Below, in pieces: positions 39,472 to 49,626 of a DNA stretch of 64,000 nt. Within the stretch, counting starts at the first letter, position 1; every line of letters begins with the position of its first letter. This stretch comes from Apostichopus japonicus (lineage: Eukaryota > Echinodermata > Holothuroidea > Aspidochirotida > Stichopodidae). Made by a program: the position numbers and the translations under genes. The notes beneath the pieces were generated by a model, which saw only the letters and a list, made by a program, of their open reading frames with translations, did not search any database and had not been told where the DNA came from. The stretch is taken from NCBI RefSeq assembly GCF_037975245.1, contig NC_092572.1, forward strand, positions 6,213,501-6,277,500, in the 5' to 3' direction.

Positions 39472-40375
39472 GTAACGTAGCGCAAATTGAATATATAATC
39501 ACCTTGTTTATAAACACTGTAATATGGCGGTGCAAGTTACATGCATGTAGTATGCTGTATGTATATTTATATAATACGATGTTCTGAAGTTGTTGATTAT
39601 CAACCTTAGTATGAAGACGTGCATGTTGCAAATAAATAATTGTTGCTAATGGAAACGTCTGAGATTGTTAAACACTATCTATGTGACTTGTATTGTAACG
39701 ATTCGATGGACTAAATAGTTAGTCCTCACTGAGTATGGTATTACGGGGTATTAGTGGGGGGGGGGGGGCGCTTTCAGAATGTAGTCTATACGCAATCTTT
39801 GCAGACGAATGTTAGCTGTCATCATGGTCTATTGTGAAGCTGTGTATTTTTTTTCAACACCAATATGTACGTTTGAATAGCTACATGCTCGTTCACCTGA
39901 TAGTTATAGGCTCATTACCTTTTTAGAACTTTTTCATGTTGTGGTGAGCTGTTTCATCGTTCTTTTTATTCATATGGTGAAAACATCAGTAACAGATGTT
40001 TGAAACTTTGTATATTGGCTATGTGTGTGTATGTCTGTATATGACACTTAGACATGTGAACACGTAGCCTACCTCAGTTACCGAAAGTCAGTTTGAGTTG
40101 ACACTTGGGATACCACTACATGGTTCACTGATGTTCCCTTGTAGTTTTTGATGAAGATCATAAGCATATTTACGAGTTGAATGGGCCTCAAAAATACAAT
40201 TTCTTTATAACTGTTCCTTGTATTAACGTCACATGTAGGACAGATATTATGTCAGTAAACAATATCAACATTTGGATCATCCCTGCACTTAGTGTTCTGT
40301 AACAAAGAAATAAATTAATGCCAGCTTGCATTTCTGGTTAGATCTCACTGACAAAATGCATCTCTTACTTTGCAG
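39472..40375 (+). other. Intron of filamin/NHL gene copy 1
   Basis: A GT-AG intron of about 0.9 kb, if exon 1 is correct. It contains a poly(G) run near 39757-39768. Its 3' half (about 39930-40350) is also recognisable upstream of copy 2 at 47180-47505. Confidence 0.45.
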
Positions 40376-41577
40376 ATATTTCTACATGTAACGTCATGGT
40401 CAAGGAAAATATAACTATCAATATTGTAGCAGTTGAAGGACTTACTGTTAAAGTCACTTTGGGGAACGTTCCCGAATCTTACAAGGCTCCATTTCAGGTG
40501 ACAGTGACGGAAATTTGCAAACAACATCCTCTCTCCCGAGGGAAACAAGTGGATTTTCTTTTACCACACGTAGGAAAGTATACTATCCAGGTAGTTCATC
40601 AACGGACCTTCATTACTTCGAAAGAGTTCACACTGTCAAGACCAGCTGTAAATGTGAAAAATTACAATGATGTACAGCAACCTCACGACGTGTTGCTTAA
40701 AACAGCAAATGGTAAGAATGATAGCGTACTTATAACACTGAGAGAAGGAGGAATTACCACATTTACAGGCAAAGATGGAGATAAAGAAACTCCTTACAAC
40801 CTTAACTTCAATCCTTTTGCGATTGCAGAATGGAGAGATCACTTTTTCGTCACAGATTTATCCGGTAAAAGGGTTGTGAAGTTGAAGGATTCCTTCGATG
40901 TTGTTGGTAGCTTTAGCCACGATGAGTTAACTCATCCGACCGGCATTGCAACCAAAAACAACATAGAAGAGATATACGTTGCTAATGGGAAAGGTGGCAA
41001 AAATTCAGCGGTGTTAGTATTCTCCAAAGATGGTGAATTCATTCGTAAGTTTGGAGAAGACTTCTTCATTGATCCTTGGTCAATTATATTAAACAGTGCG
41101 CATGAACTAGTGGCATCTGATTCAGGTAAAAGGGAAATTCTTGTGTTTGGGAATGCAACATCAAACGAAGCACTGAAGAAATCATTTCCGATTCAAAAAA
41201 TTGATGGATTTGTTATGACTTGTAGAGGCTTAGATGTGGATTCAGAGGATAACATTTATGTTGCTCTGCGTGCCCAAGGATATCGTTCTCAATTAGAATG
41301 TATTCATGTATACACCAAGGAGTTTGATCTGGTGCGTTCTATAGGACATAGCCCGCCTCGGTGGCTTTCTTTGAAATCATTATGTTTGTATTTACCGAAA
41401 GTTGGGAAGCATTTAGATAGTATTATTGAAGATATCTTTTTCGTTTTGGGTTTCAATATTGAAAAGGAGTTACACTTTTTGAGAGGCGTGCATTACGCAG
41501 TATGCGATGACCAACCTCTCTTAATGGTCGCCGATGCAGGGAACAAAGCCATAAGGACATTCTCCTTGGCTGAATAA
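40376..41577 (+). CDS. Filamin-like plus NHL beta-propeller protein, main exon (copy 1)
   Basis: The acceptor CTTTGCAG precedes a 1.2-kb open exon (about 400 codons; ATG at 40396) ending at TAA 41575-41577. The first ~80 residues form a filamin/Ig-like beta domain: the stretch FLLPHVGKYTIQVVHQ followed by an I-x-x-S-x-x-F strand matches the PG-x-Y-x-I-x-V...G-S-P-F core of filamin repeats. After it, ~300 residues show NHL-type blades: LTHPTGIATKNNIEEIYVAN, VLVFSKDGEFIRKFGE, DPWSI followed by ELVASDSGKREILVF, and MTCRGLDVDSEDNIYVALRA. Filamin-NHL is the C-terminal architecture of TRIM2/TRIM3/TRIM71-type proteins, where the propeller binds RNA or protein. No RING, B-box or coiled coil was found upstream. 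The last ~80 residues are divergent and end in a final blade-like LLMVADAGNKAIRTFS. The role is inferred only as a binding scaffold, probably cytoplasmic. A clear paralogue lies at 47.5 kb. Confidence 0.85.
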
Positions 41578-41702
41578 AGACGTTTTCCTTGTATTCCTCT
41601 TTGACAATCGCGAGAATGTATTGGAACTAACATGTACAAAATGCTGTTTTATTTTGCGATAACATCTTTAAATTAAAGAAAAGTTCAAGTGAACGCTAAA
41701 AG

Positions 41703-41708
41703 AATAAA
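41703..41708 (+). promoter_or_regulatory. Candidate polyadenylation signal AATAAA
   Basis: AATAAA lies 126 bases after the stop codon of NHL copy 1, with an ATTAAA about 30 bases before it. The position suits a short 3' UTR. Confidence 0.5.
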
Positions 41709-41959
41709 GTGACATATTTAATTTCCTTGAGTGCATATTTGTTTACTCAGTTAAAACCTCAAATGTCTGAAAATATTGTGAACTTTTATAACACGACTAA
41801 AGCAAGCAAATTATGTATACATATATCAATTCAGTAAGGGTGTTTTGCATGCTTTTAAATCTTTTGATATTTCAAATCACTTTAAACTTACTTTCGCTGA
41901 AATTCTTCATTTTTTTGTGTGCAGAAACTTACTAACTAAGTAGTAATACAACTTAGCTT

Positions 41960-43330
41960 ATCATTAATCGGTATAACACATTTGTTAACACATTTGTTAA
42001 GACTACTGTTTATTACACTCCCATCGTATTTCTGTTGTATGGGTTGGTGGTGACTAAGTAAGATTGTGACTTACTTCATCAGTTATACCGAAAAAAAAGG
42101 TACATTGAAGCCTAACACTGTATTAAAACTTAAATCCCTTTTCCCTAGCATATGCTTTTAAGTTTCATTTTGTTGTTCAAGTTCAAAAAGAGAATATGTA
42201 AGATATAAATGCATTATTATGTTGCTGTATAGATTTTACACACCACAAGAGGGCACCCTATCTAAACAATTATATAAGTAACGAATAGCTTGTCAAAGAC
42301 TTTAGAATTGCAAAGCTGCTGCAAAATTTGCTAATTTTAGCCTCAATGTTTCAGGAATTTATGAGCCACGTATACTTATCATCTGCCTCAACAATGTACC
42401 CATAATCTTCCACGGTATTAGTTTTCACAAACTGTTTGGTGGTTAACCTTTCTGATCAAAGTTTGGCATCGTGTATTTACATTACTGCTATGTTGGACAT
42501 CATATATTTGCAGTACTTCAATATCGAGTACATTAATTTATAGATAACGATAACAGCCAGAAGTTCAAAATACAAATGTAATCTCTATTATCTATGTCAG
42601 CTGTCGATTTATACACATTTACTAAACTATGAAAAAAGATAGAAAAGGTAATGTGAGAACGAAAACGCTTGCCCTAGTCACCACTGTGTGATTTTATTCA
42701 GAAACATTAAAAGTTGATTCACCTCACACTGATTTGAGAAATAGTTTGTTCACCCTAACAATGGAGACCATTGTATTATTCATGAACTATGCTTAGAGTG
42801 ACTAACCGGTGAACCGAGGCGTCAAGAGCCAGTTCCGGAACGGGAGACAGTTATGTCAGTGTGACCACTTTTTGCACTATTCGTTTTCCTTCAGTGTATT
42901 ACAAAAGGAGAATACACTAGTCCTTATACAATATGTTCATGTGTCCTCTCTAACTGTTTTATCCATCTTATTGACCCCGGTTCCAGGGTTGTATCCCCTT
43001 CCCTTCCCCTCTCTCGGGTCAATAGGATTCCTATAGACACTTTTTAAGGTTATTAGTCTTTCTTAAAATGTGTGTGTTGGTTTTAAAATAAGATGAGGCT
43101 ATAGGGGATTCTGCTCCATACCCAATACTCTTAGCCAAAAACAGTGTGCAGATGTATACTTAAAAAACAACAAGATACTACTTTTGTTGCATGAAGTCGG
43201 TCTCAAAATCGCTATGTACTCATATGAAGCAGAATTTACCTCCTCCATATCAGGTCTGCAGGTGAATTGTCATTTGAGGTCGGTAGAAATGGAAGGCGTC
43301 GTTCCTTTTCAAGAATTATACATAATGAGA
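41960..43330. repeat. NHL 3'-flank duplication, copy A
   Basis: This sequence follows NHL copy 1. Its landmarks recur downstream: TTTGTTAAGACTACTGTTT, TTTTGTTGTTCAAGTT, TTAGCCT...GGAATTTATGAGCCACGTA, TTTTCACAAACTGTTTGG and CCACTTTTTGCACT. It contains no gene I can support; the ORF at 42809-43036 belongs to the repeated flank. Confidence 0.75.
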
Positions 43331-44237
43331 GAACATGCCATTTTGATCAATATCTAACGATAGTGACAGAAAAAAAAATATATATATATAATATAACAAA
43401 TGCAACATATTTTTTTTAATTTTCCAAATATCACAACGGAAAGTTATAAAAAAGGGAATTAAAACATCGTTTTTTCGTCTCCGTAATTGATACGAATTTA
43501 GGAATTTGCAAACACTGCAACGACCTTGAACAGCCCTCGGGTCAGTGAATGACGTCACTGTGATGATCTTTTCTGTTGTGCACTGTTCAGTACGGAGCTG
43601 TGCGTGCATTTCGTGTCAGCATAACTGTTATTTTAGTTAAATTTACCTGCGTTATGTTCAAGACATAAATAGATAATGAATATCATGGTGTTTCTTGATT
43701 ACTTCACCACGTTTTTCCATTTTTTCTTACGAAATTTGCGACGATTTCGCAACGATCTCGTAATATCTGAAGAGGTAACTCGCAAGCCGACCCAAAGTAA
43801 CGTAAATCACAAGATCACGTTGTTGGCGGGATTTATACGCTGTATAAATGTGCTCACTTACCTGTCAAACTGACACAATAGTGATGATAGTCTCAAACGT
43901 AGATTAGTATAACATCCGAAAGAAAATCAAAAGTTCTAAACAAAGTAAAATCGCTTGTATGCACTAGGCCTACTGTAAAACATAAACGTTCATTGTTCGG
44001 TACGTTATTAAATCCAACAGAAAGTTTCCATTGCGCTTGAAATTCAACCGCATTTGAACTCAATCGAGTGGTTAGTCTAGCTCTAACAATTTACTCACTA
44101 CATGCAATGCCTATTGCGTTTATTCACATGCATGCCTCGTGGTGTGGGCTTCAGGATCGAGGAATCATATTCTAGCCCAACTTCACGTAGGTCCGCAAAC
44201 GGTACTTTCACGCTGTGCAAACATTAGTGACAGTGTG

Positions 44238-44691
44238 CAGGGGCGTATCCAGGATTTTCCACTGGGGGGGGGGGCGTCAGGCATGAATGATCGCCGTCCT
44301 GGGGGATGGGTCTAAGGGGAGGGGTGGACAATTTTTGCTTTCGAAGAAGGGCTGAAATGCAAAATGGTGCCATATGTGATCCATTTTTCGACCTTAATAA
44401 TAAGCAACATTTCCAGTAAATTTAGTATGGCTGGCATGTCACTTAGTGTTTATAGTGATAATACAAACACAATTACCATCTATGTTTCTAAAACTATTAT
44501 GCCGCCGAACTTCGCCAGAACCTTTTTTGGCAAACAAAAAATAAAGCATACGGGAGGGGGGGGGGGGGTTGAGCGATCACCGACATCTCACATAAAGGTC
44601 GGCATCAATTTTTTTTCTTTTGCTAAACTTTTTTTTTGGTGACGGCCAATAGGGGGGCGCGCGCCTGTTGCGCCCCCCGGATACGCCCCTG
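44238..44691. mobile_element. hAT-like MITE inside left inverted arm
   Basis: The ends CAGGGGCGTATCC and GGATACGCCCCTG are perfect 13-bp inverted repeats. The flanks share GTGTG (44233-44237 and 44692-44696). The paralogous right arm, at 63246-63257 on the other strand, reads straight through ACAGTGTGTGCGCT without the element. The sequence is therefore an insertion that happened after, or was not copied in, the duplication. Confidence 0.85.
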
Positions 44692-44749
44692 GTGTGCGCT
44701 AGCGTAAGTAATACTTACACGATGTTTTGTTTCGCTCGAGCATACATAC

Positions 44750-44829
44750 GCTTGGAAAATTGAAAAAAACCTCATTGTAGAGTCCACATTCGTTCTGTTG
44801 CATCCCCCCACAACGCAATTTCTTGGCAT
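44750..44829 (-). CDS. THAP-type zinc finger, candidate first exon
   Basis: On the minus strand an ATG opens MPRNCVVGGCNRTNVDSTMR followed by F-F-S-I-F. The pattern MP-x-x-C-x4-C near the start, then F-F-x-F about 20 residues in, is the beginning of a THAP domain (C2CH zinc-coordinating DNA-binding module). The exon ends at a plausible donor (CCAAGC|GTATGT), about where many THAP genes have their first intron. The remaining Cys/His pair and AVPTIF-type end would be on a later exon to the left, which I could not find; the hAT-like MITE sits there. THAP domains occur in transcription regulators and in P-element transposases, so either host gene or transposon origin is possible. Confidence 0.5.
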
Positions 44830-45159
44830 TTTGCCAGTGGTTTAGTTTGTTTTTCGAGTCCAATATAGAGTAGGTTGCAACTAAACTTACACACTCAGTG
44901 CACACAGCTGAAGAACACTACGCCGAGCTGACTTTGTTATCATCATAATGACGTCACAGGTCACTGTAGATCACCTGATCATCATATCGCTTTTCGCGAA
45001 AAGCCCAATTTTTGTTTAAAAAATCAACGAGTTTAGGAATTTTTTTTCAGCCTTTCCCAACATCGGATTGACTTGAATTTTCACATGGGTAAAACGGAAA
45101 CCAACTAGAATACTCTTGCATAAAATCGTTGTTTTTCGTCAATTCTGAAAATCACTATC

Positions 45160-46800
45160 GTTCATCTTTATTGCATATGAAGACGGAGAATATTGCCAAA
45201 GCAACAAAGAAAGATAACGTCTGCAAAGCAAAACAATGTAATCCTGTTCTAGTTTAAAAAAATTAATCCAATCTCTATCATGACTGAATAAGGTTCAGAA
45301 TATCCGTTTTGATTCATCTTGGGAAAGAAATAAAAAATATAGAAGTAAGGTTTGCATGTGAAAGTTGCATACTCGATAATTAAAATTAATTTAAACTAAG
45401 GAAAAAAAGGTGCAAATATTTTGAGTAAATTGTGTAAAACTATATACCAAAAGATAAGTGCCTGAAAGAGCAAACTCACTTAAAGCATCAGTATCGTTTG
45501 TACCGCACCTGCCCCCACCTCCTCCCCTCTCGACGATTTATGTCCAAAGTATTGCTTACTACCTGATCAATAGTTCAATATTGATTAAGGACATACTTCG
45601 TCAAGTTATAGCAAAGAGTGCGAGAACCATACAATTACACCGAAATAAGAGTACATTGAAACTTATATGTAGTAAAAGTTTAAGCAGATTTCCCTAGCAT
45701 AGCCTTCTACGTTCCTTTTGTTGTTCAAGTTTATAAAATGAATATAAGATATGAATGCATTATCCTTGTGGTGTGTAAAATCCATATAGAAGTTCTATAT
45801 GGATTTTACACACCACAAGGAGGCACCCAACAAAACAAATATACAACTAACGAAAAGCTTGTCAACGAATTTAAAATTCTAAAGTAGCTGCAAAATTCGC
45901 AAATTTACTGTAACTATTCAAACCTACCCATACCTCCCCAGTCAGCATAAAAAACGGGTATATAGCTACTCATCAGTTTCTTACAAATTTGTTAAAAAAA
46001 CGCTAAGATTATAAGGAAACAATACATATACAGGCAAGTCATTTCTTCTAAAATTGTCTCTCGACCCACAGTTGATTAGAAATCAAGAAGATGGATAAGG
46101 GTCAGTGAGCGGTTTCAAAGGTACGCTTGAGAGTCACGTAGTCTATCTCCCAATGAGGAGAAAAAGAATACGAATATAAAGGTGAGGCTTATGAACAATT
46201 ATTCTAACAGCATCGCAAGTTGTAGTAAAACAAAAACCAATGGAGAAAGGTAAGAGTCCAGTTGTACCTTCAGCCAGGGAGAGGTACAGGTTTTCTGCCC
46301 CAGAAGTAGCATTGCCCTCCCATCAATCCCACAAGCAAGAACCAACTATGAATACTGTGCTATCCATGATCCAACAAGGGTGTCTGCTTAAGGGTTAACA
46401 TGGGGCTTGTAAGCAAGTCTCAAGCACCTTTATATTTCTAGAAGGTCACAGGATTTGTCATGTCCATCCAGGGCCCTAAAAAATCCCTCGTCCATCCATG
46501 CTGTTAATCTCAATCGCAAACTGATTGGCCGTTAACATTTGTGACTTAAAATGGCATGGTGTACTTACATTAATGCTATATTGGTCTTTATACTTGGGGA
46601 ACGTTAATATCTATCTTGTAGATAATGATAACATCAAGAAGTTTAAAATACAAATGCAGTTAATCTCTTTTATCCACGATATCTGTCGATAGATACACAT
46701 TTGCTAAACTCACACTCAGATGTTATAGACAATGGGTTTACGAAAACGCTTGCCCTGGTCACCTCTATAAAATTATCTGAACAAAAGAATGTCAAAAGTC
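45160..46800. repeat. NHL 3'-flank duplication, copy B
   Basis: It shares with copies A, C and D the phrases GTTGTTCAAGTTTATAAAATG, GATTTTACACACCACAAG, GAGAGTCACGTAGTCTATCTC and TCCATCCAGGGCCCTAA. No NHL coding sequence precedes this copy; the inverted-repeat arm is there instead. A 57-bp hairpin at 45764-45820 is unique to it. Confidence 0.75.
45764..45820. repeat. Perfect 28-bp hairpin created inside copy B
   Basis: 45764-45791 is the exact inverted repeat of 45793-45820 around a single G. Copies A (near 42231-42251) and C (near 48482-48502) have only the right-hand arm (GATTTTACACACCACAA with small changes). The left arm is therefore a local inverted copy of the right. Confidence 0.95.
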
Positions 46801-47514
46801 ATGAGAGCAGATAAATTCAAGGTTGCTGTACTATACATTTCGGGATGAACTCCTTTTATTGCCTACTAGAATTATGGGGAAGCGATCTTTGCATTGAGTG
46901 TTCAAGTAGGAAAACGTTCACTTTTGAAGAAGTTCCGTTATGCTGGGATTTCAAAGGTGATCTTCATATGTTCTGAACTACGTTTCGTCTTTCTATCTCA
47001 AACTTTGCCCATCGAACGCTTCGCTTTAGTGTATGATATAATCCAATGCGGAGAGGACGTATTACGTGTCTCCTCATCGTTGGTGAACATCACGGGTGCA
47101 CGTGATTGCACATGTTCTGTTGTTGTCAGTGCTTCAATGTACTGCTGTGATGTTTCGGTAGAATATTAATGAAAATTAAACCTTCGTGATGCGATGAGCC
47201 GTTTCATCTTTTCCTAATCGTATGGTGAAAGCATCAGTAACCGATTTTTGAGCTTTATTTGTGTTTTTATCCCTTACTGTACCTTATAAATTCTTCACCA
47301 CATTAATTTTAATAGAAGCGAAACTGTGTTGAATATAAAAATTGAGTGTAGCTTAATTAGAAACGATTCGAAATGTTTAAAATGTATGCAAAGATTGAAA
47401 TGTGTCATAAATAGGTTGAAAACATTTAAATATTTGGATCATCATTGCACTTAGCGTTCTGTAAGAAAGCAAATACATTAATGCAAGCTTGCATTTCTGG
47501 TTGGATTAATGGAT
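46801..47514. other. Upstream flank of NHL copy 2
   Basis: From about 47180 the sequence resembles the intron of copy 1 (for example ATGGTGAAAGCATCAGTAAC and GGATCATCATTGCACTTAG). The equivalent of the exon 2 acceptor and first ~30 codons is missing. The ORF at 46894-47169 has no recognisable domain. Confidence 0.55.
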
Positions 47515-48225
47515 TGGGGAACGTTTCCAAAACTTACAAGGCCCCATTTCATGTGACAGTTACGGAGATTTGCAACAACGTATTCTTTTCCGAGGACAAA
47601 AAGTTGTTTTGTTTTATCACACTTAGGAAAGTATACTATACATGTTGTTCATCAATGGACCTTCATAACTTCGAATAAATTCACACTGTCAAGACCAGCT
47701 GTAAATGTGAAAAAATAAAATGATGTACAGCAACCGCACGACGTTTTGCTTAAATCAGCAAATGGTAAGAATGATAGCGTACTTATAACACTGAGAGAAG
47801 GAGGAATTACCACATTTACAGGCAAAGATGGAGATAAGGAAACTCCTTACAACCTTAACTTCAACGCTTTTGCGATTGCAGAATGGAGAGATCACTTTTT
47901 TGGCACAGATTTATCCGGTAAAAGGGATGTGAAGTTGAAGGAATCCTTCGATGTTGTTGGTAGCTTTAGCCACAAACAGTTAACTCATCCGACCGGTATT
48001 GCAACCAAAAACAACATAGAAGAGATATACGTTGCTAATGGGAAAGGTGGCAAAAATTCAGCGGTGTTCGTATTCTCCAAAGATGGTAAATTCATTCGTA
48101 AGTTTGGAGAATACGTCGTTCTTGGACCTTGGTCAATTAAATTAAAAACCGCGCAGGAACTATTAGTATCTGATTCAGGTAAAAGGGAAATTCTCGCTTA
48201 TCACCAGTGGCCTAAATTGGTATAA
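47515..48225 (+). pseudogene. NHL-propeller copy 2, broken
   Basis: Nearly identical to copy 1 from GGGGAACGTT onward (its codons for G-N-V-P-x-x-Y-K-A-P-F), but damaged. The acceptor and first coding part are deleted. Indels around 47580-47620 break the filamin-like frame. A TAA at 47716-47718 interrupts it just before PHDVLLKSANGKND. From there the frame is open for most of the first half of the propeller. It then ends in an unrelated tail (YHQWPKLV) because about 0.8 kb, including the last ~140 codons of copy 1, is deleted; the sequence runs straight into the shared 3' flank. The very high identity in the propeller stretch indicates a recent duplication or gene conversion. A translated half-propeller from an internal ATG (47746) is possible but unlikely to fold. 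Confidence 0.85.
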
Positions 48226-49489
48226 CAAACTATAAGTATAAGCCTTGTTAAGACTACTGTTTTATAAAATCCTATCTTAATTATGTTGTCATGTTATGTT
48301 ATTGGTGACTACCTAAGATTGTGACTCACTTCATCCGTTATACTGAAAAAGGGACATTGAAGCTTAACACTGTATTAAAAAACTGAAATCACTTTTCCCT
48401 AGCATAGGCTACTAAGATTCAGTTTGTTGTTCAAGTTCAAATAGAGAATATGCAAGATATGAATGCGTTGCTATATTGCTGTATAGATTTTACACCCCAC
48501 AATAGGGCACCTCTTCTAAAAAATTACATATAAATAACGAAAAGCTTGCCAAAGACTTTAGAATTGCAAAGCAGCAGCAAAATTTGCTAATTTTAGCCTA
48601 AATATTTCAGGAATTTATGAGCCACGTAAACTTATCATCTGCCTTAACATATGTATCCATATTCGTCCACGTGACCATTTAGATGACATTTTGGTAGTGC
48701 GGAATGCCACCCCCCTCCGCATCATGATGTAGAGAATGATATGTTTCAAGAGTAAATAAGAAAATGATTATTCGACCACTGCCGCATTGTCTTGAAAATA
48801 AATGTATTCTGTAAGTAGCAAAAGATCGTTTCATTTATATTTACTCAGTCGTACTTTACAAAAGGGAAATATCCATATTTGCTAAAAATTGAAGCCCCTC
48901 CCGCTTAAATGAAGCTTGTGTGACATTAAGCTGCTCGTCAGTTTCCTGCAACTTTGTTTAAAGAACTCACTTATAGCATATCAGAATTCAATACCTAGAC
49001 TGGCGAGTAACTTCTCTTTAACATATCTCAACGAACAGTAACATTAACATCCTGCAAATGGATAAGGGTATGTGGGCGATGAGAAAGTTAAACTCGAGAG
49101 TCACGTAGTCTGTCTCCTACATGAGGGCAAAAATAAACTAAATCAAAGAAGATGAACATTCGGAGATGCTTATAGCCAGTCATTCAAAATAAAACGCAAG
49201 AAAAAACAATGAACAAAGGTAAGAGACACCAGTACTGCTTCCAGTCGGAGAGGGGAAACGGGTTTTCTGTCCCAGAAGTGGCATCGTCGTCCCCAAGTGA
49301 GACTCCCATACTCCCACCCTTAAAACTATCCTGTCTACCGGAAGTAATGACCCAACCCGGCTGTCTGGGTTAGGGTTTGAATGAGGCTTGTCGGGTACGT
49401 CTCGACATCTTGACCGTTTTATAGGAGGTCATTCTCTAGAAGGAATTCTCTAGTCCATCCAGGGCCCTAATGAATCCCTGGAACACTCA
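48226..49489. repeat. NHL 3'-flank duplication, copy C
   Basis: It matches copy A in the same order (AAGACTACTGTTTTAT, AGCATAGGCTACTAAG, TTTCAGGAATTTATGAGCCACG). It then matches copy B (GAGAGTCACGTAGTCTGTCTCC, TCCATCCAGGGCCCTAATGA) up to the LINE tail at 49490. Confidence 0.75.
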
Positions 49490-49626
49490 TTTTTTTTTTT
49501 TTTTACCACGGTTGGTATCTTTATTGGTAACATTCTTGTGCCAATTCGAACAAATTTGAATACAATAAGGTCAAAAACCTTTTACAAGTAATGATAGGTA
49601 CATACAATAACCAATATGAATCGATA

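Larger units (their letters stand above)
43350..45010. repeat. Left arm of inverted segmental duplication
   Basis: Read in reverse complement, this matches 62665-63945 over most of its length. Examples are AACCGCATTTGAACTCAAT (right arm ATTGAGTTCAAATGCGGTT), the CTATTGCGTTTATTCACATGCATG stretch and the THAP start. The left arm has an extra hAT-like insertion (44238-44691). The right arm has an extra ~330 bp at about 62870-63205. Confidence 0.8.

Noticed and set aside
42809-43036. 75-residue ORF repeated in part at 56374-56568
   Set aside because: The similarity is at DNA level within the duplicated flank; frames and stops differ between copies, so there is no sign of protein conservation.
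47746-48225. 159-residue ORF as an independent short NHL gene
   Set aside because: It is the surviving part of a duplicated gene with upstream stop, frame breaks and a deleted C-terminus; better described as a pseudogene.
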